9,106 nucleotides of DNA from positions 1-9,106 of the forward strand of contig JAJYNB010000261.1 in assembly GCA_021786555.1 (NCBI GenBank), written 5' to 3'. The notes beneath the pieces were generated by a model that saw nothing but the letters and a program-made list of their open reading frames with translations, was not told the origin of the DNA and made no database searches. Below, piece after piece: positions 6,210 through 9,106 of this stretch. Origin of the DNA: Bacillota bacterium. GTDB taxonomy: Bacteria; Bacillota; Desulfitobacteriia; Desulfitobacteriales; JAJXUE01. How positions within the stretch are numbered: position 1 is the first letter of the stretch; every line of letters starts with the position of its first letter. A program made the translations under genes and the position numbers.

Positions 6210-7598
6210 ATGGCTGAAAAACTTGATCTCGATCTTGCCTCCATGTTTGAGGCGCGGCAGGCGGCGCGCCGGGCCGGTGAAGCCCAAAAACAGCTGAATA
6301 GCCTGGACGCCGAGGGCGTTGACCGCATCCTGGCGGCTATGGCAGCCGCCGGTCAGGCAGCCGCAGCTGAGCTGGCGCGGCTGACGGTGGAAGAAACCGG
6401 CATGGGAGTCTATGAACACAAGGTTTTTAAAAACCGCTTTGCCTCGGCCTCATTGTATGAGGTCATCAAGCCTGAAAAAACTGTTGGCGTCATCTGGCAT
6501 GACCGTGAAAAGAAGCTCTTTGGCGTGGCTGAACCGGTGGGGGTAATCGCCGCCCCGGTTCCTGTCACCGGCCCGGCAGCAACGGTGTTCTTTAAGAGCA
6601 TGATTGCCATGAAGGGCCGCAACGCCATTGTATTTTCGCCCCATCCGCGGGCTGTCAAATCCACCGCCGCGGCTGCGGCGGTGATGAACCAGGCCGCCAT
6701 AGCGGCCGGGGCTCCCGCTGACGTCATCCAGTGCCTGGAAAAGGTATCTTTGGCTGCAACCAACGAACTGATGCGCAACCCGAATGTAGCCTTGATTTTA
6801 GGCACCGGAGGACCGGCCATGGTACGTGCTGCCTATTCTGCAGGTAAGCCGGCCATAGCCGTGGGCCCAGGCAACGTTCCGTCTTATGTGGACGAAAGCG
6901 CCGAGGACCTGCCCTCCCTGGCCCAAAAGGTGATTGAAAGCAAGACCTTTGACAATGGCACCCCCTGCGCTTCGGAACAGGCCCTGGTAGTGCACAAGGC
7001 TGTGGCCAACCAGGTAAAAATGGAGCTGCGGCGCCAGGGGGCCCACTTTCTGGAGCCGGAAGAAAAAGACCGTTTGGTCAAATTCCTCATCGGTCCGGAT
7101 GGGGGTATGAATTCGGGTGCTGTGGGAAAAAGTGCAGTGGTATTGGCGCAGATGGCCGGGCTGCATGTATCAGCTTCCTGCCGGGCCCTGGTGGCAGAAG
7201 TGAGTGAAGTGGGCGCCAAAGAGCCCTACTCGGCAGAAATTCTCGCACCGGTTCTGGCTTTTTACCGGGTAGACACCTGGCAGGAGGGGCTGGCCCGCTG
7301 CAACCAAATCCTGGAACATGGTGGACTGGGCCATTCCTGCAGTGTCTGGACTACAAGGGATGAGGTCATGGCGGCCTTTGCCACTGGAGCGCGGGCTTTC
7401 CGGCTCCTGGTCAACTGCCCCACCGCTTTTGGTGCCATGGGCCATCTCACCAGCCTGAATCCCTCCTTTATGCTGGGGACAGGTTCCTGGGGAGGCAGTA
7501 TCACCTCCGACAACGTGGGACCACATCACTTAATCAATGTGCGCCGGGTGGCGTACGGGACCAGGTCCTCGGAAAAACTCAGCCTGAACGGCGGCTGA
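6210..7598 (+). CDS. Acylating (CoA-dependent) aldehyde dehydrogenase of the microcompartment
   Basis: Predicted to convert an aldehyde, CoA and NAD+ to acyl-CoA and NADH, the core step of aldehyde-oxidising metabolosomes. The 462-residue protein has the ALDH fold: a cofactor-binding region around EPVGVIAAPVPVTGPAAT (108-125), GNAIVFSPHPRA-type strands (137-148, here RNAIVFSPHPRA), GTGGPAMVRAAYSAGKP (198-214) and GPGNVPSYVD (219-228). The catalytic cysteine is C253 in KTFDNGTPCASEQALV. That CASEQ motif and the ending HHLINVRRVAYG resemble the aldehyde-dehydrogenase half of AdhE and sulfoacetaldehyde-type enzymes more than EutE or PduP. No clear targeting peptide is seen at either end, so it may enter by binding shell or cargo. 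AGGAGG lies 8 bases before the ATG. It follows the opine dehydrogenase gene by 15 bases. The aldehyde is unknown; a C2 or longer one is likelier than formaldehyde. Confidence 0.92.
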   Translation: MAEKLDLDLASMFEARQAARRAGEAQKQLNSLDAEGVDRILAAMAAAGQAAAAELARLTVEETGMGVYEHKVFKNRFASASLYEVIKPEKTVGVIWHDREKKLFGVAEPVGVIAAPVPVTGPAATVFFKSMIAMKGRNAIVFSPHPRAVKSTAAAAAVMNQAAIAAGAPADVIQCLEKVSLAATNELMRNPNVALILGTGGPAMVRAAYSAGKPAIAVGPGNVPSYVDESAEDLPSLAQKVIESKTFDNGTPCASEQALVVHKAVANQVKMELRRQGAHFLEPEEKDRLVKFLIGPDGGMNSGAVGKSAVVLAQMAGLHVSASCRALVAEVSEVGAKEPYSAEILAPVLAFYRVDTWQEGLARCNQILEHGGLGHSCSVWTTRDEVMAAFATGARAFRLLVNCPTAFGAMGHLTSLNPSFMLGTGSWGGSITSDNVGPHHLINVRRVAYGTRSSEKLSLNGG

Positions 7599-7614
7599 AA
7601 GAGGGGCGACGGGT

Positions 7615-7929
7615 ATGGAAGTATGTGAAGTAGTAGGTAGTATTACTTCCTCTGCCAAAGACCTAAAGCTGATAGGCTTTAAACTAATGATTGTCAAGCC
7701 GGTATTATCTCCCTTAGACACGGCCTTCGTGGCTGTGGATGTAGTGGGGTCCGGGGTGGGAGAAATGGTTCTGGTTGCCAGGGGAAGCGCTGCCAGGGAA
7801 ATTGCGGTTACCCAAGGTGTGCCAACCGATGCCACTATCATAGCACTTGTAGACCCTGACCAGTCTGACCCCTGGTTGCGCACTAAGCGAAGCAGCGATA
7901 CCGGACAAGGAGTGAGCAAACATGGCTGA
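7615..7929 (+). CDS. BMC-P pentameric vertex protein (EutN/CcmL family)
   Basis: Small shell protein that caps the vertices of the compartment as a pentamer. The 104 residues show the family's order: an N-terminal strand with VVGSITSSAKDLKLIGFKL (6-24), an aliphatic strand to about 40 (FVAVDVVG), the GSGVGEMVLVARGSAAR loop (45-61), and TDATIIALVD near 71-80. The tail from 81 to 104 is polar and somewhat longer than in compact homologues; it covers the ribosome site and first codons of the next gene. The ATG at 7615 has a weaker purine site (AGAGGGG, about 8 bases upstream) than the other genes, fitting a protein needed in few copies. It starts 16 bases after the aldehyde dehydrogenase stop codon and overlaps the next gene by 8 bases. 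Confidence 0.93.
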   Translation: MEVCEVVGSITSSAKDLKLIGFKLMIVKPVLSPLDTAFVAVDVVGSGVGEMVLVARGSAAREIAVTQGVPTDATIIALVDPDQSDPWLRTKRSSDTGQGVSKHG

Positions 7930-8539
7930 AATTGAACTTCGCGCTTTTGTCTTCATTGACCGCATGCAGCCTCAGTACGCGGCGTATGTGGGTACGACCG
8001 TCCAAGGCGATATTCCGGTGTCCGGTATGTCCCAACTCTTTGTAGAGGTTGCCCCGGGTAACGAGATTTTTCGCTTGGCGGACATCGTTCTCAAGTCGTC
8101 TCAAGTAAAGCCGGCTTCACTGGTAATCGAACGGGAATTCGGCATGTTGGAGGTTCACGCCTTTGACCAGGCTGCGGTGATCAGTTCCGGCCAAGCCATT
8201 TTGGACTACCTGGGCGTTAGCATCGAACAGCGTAAACGCCCCGAGGTTACCTCTGCTCAGGTAATTTCCAATGTAGACCCTTACCAAGCCCAGTTGATTA
8301 ACAAATTCCGCAAAGGCGCGATGCTTGTTCCGGGGGAAACTCTCTTCGTGATGGAAGTGTCCCCCGCAGCCTACATCGCCCTGGCCGCCAACGAGGCAGA
8401 AAAGGCAACCGGTCTAAAAATTGTGGATGTTCGCAATGTAGGCAGGAACGGCCGGCTGTTTGTGGCGGGAGGCCAGTCAGAAGTGCTGGCTGCCAAAGAG
8501 GCTGCTGTCGCGGCCATCGAAGGAATTGGTGGACGATGA
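7922..8539 (+). CDS. BMC-T trimeric shell protein, two tandem BMC domains (probably permuted type)
   Basis: Shell tile with two BMC domains in one chain, forming a pseudo-hexameric trimer. In 205 residues the halves repeat each other: FIDRMQPQYAAYV with IPVSGMSQLFVEVAP (11-45) matches SNVDPYQAQLINKF with MLVPGETLFVMEVSP (116-148), and each half ends in an alanine-rich helix (about 84-96 and 188-200). The opening resembles the permuted double-domain proteins of the CcmP kind and those of Rhodococcus/Mycobacterium compartments, which can stack and gate a larger pore. That assignment is from memory of the family pattern. A large gated pore would suit cofactors such as CoA or NADH, but this is inference. 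No Fe-S cysteine typical of PduT is present; the protein contains no cysteine. AAGGAG sits 9 bases before the ATG. Its stop overlaps the next start as ATGA. Confidence 0.9.
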   Translation: MAEIELRAFVFIDRMQPQYAAYVGTTVQGDIPVSGMSQLFVEVAPGNEIFRLADIVLKSSQVKPASLVIEREFGMLEVHAFDQAAVISSGQAILDYLGVSIEQRKRPEVTSAQVISNVDPYQAQLINKFRKGAMLVPGETLFVMEVSPAAYIALAANEAEKATGLKIVDVRNVGRNGRLFVAGGQSEVLAAKEAAVAAIEGIGGR

Positions 8540-9106
8540 AACTATTGGAGGCGGTCAAGCAAGCCGGTGTGGTGGGGGCTGGCGGAGCCGGCTTTCCCAC
8601 CCACGTCAAACTCGAGGGTAAGGCAAAGATACTGGTCGTGAATGGCGCGGAATGTGAACCGTTGTTAAGAGTTGACCAACAGCTGCTGGCAGCTGAAATG
8701 GAAACCGTGCTGCAGGCCCTGGAGGCGATAATCGCTGAAATGGGGCTGGAGAAGGTCTACCTGGGTATAAAGGGTAAACATAAGAACCTGGTTTCCCAAT
8801 ATCAGGCTGTCAAAAATCCTAAGATTGGCGTTAGTGTTTTAGGCGACTTTTTCCCGGCCGGGGACGAACATATCCTGGTGCGGGAGGTTACAGGACTCAC
8901 TATCCCGGCTGGGGGCATCCCTCTGAATGTCGGAGTGGTGGTGCTCAATGCAGAAACTGTCTACAACATCGGCAGGGCGTTAAAGGGTCTGCCTGTGACT
9001 GAAAAATTTGTCACCGTAACGGGCGCAGTGCGCGAACCTCAGACCCTGCGGGTCCCGGTGGGAACTCCCATCGCAGACCTGCTCGAGTTTTGCGGCGGTG
9101 TCACTG
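8536..9106 (+). CDS. PduS/RnfC-like NADH-linked flavoprotein, 3' truncated by the window
   Basis: N-terminal 190 residues of a protein open to the right edge. Residues 11-25 (GVVGAGGAGFPTHVK) are the glycine-rich nucleotide/flavin motif shared by PduS, RnfC and the 51-kDa subunit of complex I; NGAECEPLLRVDQ (36-48) is the matching RnfC/PduS segment. Later TIPAGGIPLNVGVVVLNAETVYNIGRAL and a VTVTGAVREPQTLRVPVG stretch begin an SLBB-like region. Full-length members usually have two 4Fe-4S clusters further on, not visible here. PduS was described as a cobalamin reductase, but relatives occur in compartments without B12 enzymes, where NADH reoxidation with electron export is the suggested role. 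None of the window's enzymes uses B12, favouring the latter. The start codon overlaps the BMC-T stop (ATGA), implying coupled translation. Confidence 0.9.
   Translation, partial: MKLLEAVKQAGVVGAGGAGFPTHVKLEGKAKILVVNGAECEPLLRVDQQLLAAEMETVLQALEAIIAEMGLEKVYLGIKGKHKNLVSQYQAVKNPKIGVSVLGDFFPAGDEHILVREVTGLTIPAGGIPLNVGVVVLNAETVYNIGRALKGLPVTEKFVTVTGAVREPQTLRVPVGTPIADLLEFCGGVT

Overview
The window reads as one plus-strand operon from a bacterium, cut at both ends. Coding density is high, GC content is moderately high, and most genes follow strong purine-rich ribosome binding sites of the AGGAGG type. Together with a bacterial-microcompartment (BMC) locus beside low-oxygen-type amino-acid enzymes, this suggests an anaerobic Firmicute of the Clostridia/Peptococcaceae kind. 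That placement is an inference and no marker gene proves it.

Left part (1-4174), amine handling through glutamate: a 5'-truncated glutamine-synthetase-fold ligase is followed by three genes that together make a split glutamate-synthase-like enzyme. These are a class II glutamine amidotransferase subunit, a GXGXG beta-helix subunit, and an FMN/Fe-S synthase subunit with an N-terminal ferredoxin-like segment. The four-gene order matches the gmaS-mgsABC logic of the N-methylglutamate pathway for methylated amines. The ligase keeps the metal and nucleotide residues of the GS fold, but has Phe where ammonia-using GS has its catalytic Glu327. This points to an amine rather than ammonia as substrate.

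Middle (4175-4581): about 400 bases without a confident gene. It is purine-rich, with small tandem repeats, an inverted repeat, and an odd Ala/Glu/Lys-rich reading frame open into the next gene.

Right part (4582-9106), a metabolosome: a PduA-like hexameric shell protein; an opine/octopine-dehydrogenase-family enzyme whose N-terminus looks like a BMC encapsulation peptide; an acylating (CoA-dependent) aldehyde dehydrogenase; a pentameric vertex protein; a double-BMC-domain trimeric shell protein; and the start of a PduS/RnfC-like NADH-linked flavoprotein that runs off the window.

Working model (inference): a primary amine is ligated to glutamate, rearranged to an N-alkyl-glutamate in the cytosol, and admitted to the compartment. 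There the opine-dehydrogenase homologue oxidatively splits it to glutamate plus an aldehyde. The aldehyde dehydrogenase makes an acyl-CoA, and the PduS-like protein deals with the NADH. Glutamate would act as a recycled carrier for the amine. In this model the opine-dehydrogenase homologue is the aldehyde-generating signature enzyme, in place of a B12 diol dehydratase, ethanolamine lyase or glycyl-radical enzyme. No such enzyme is visible in the window.
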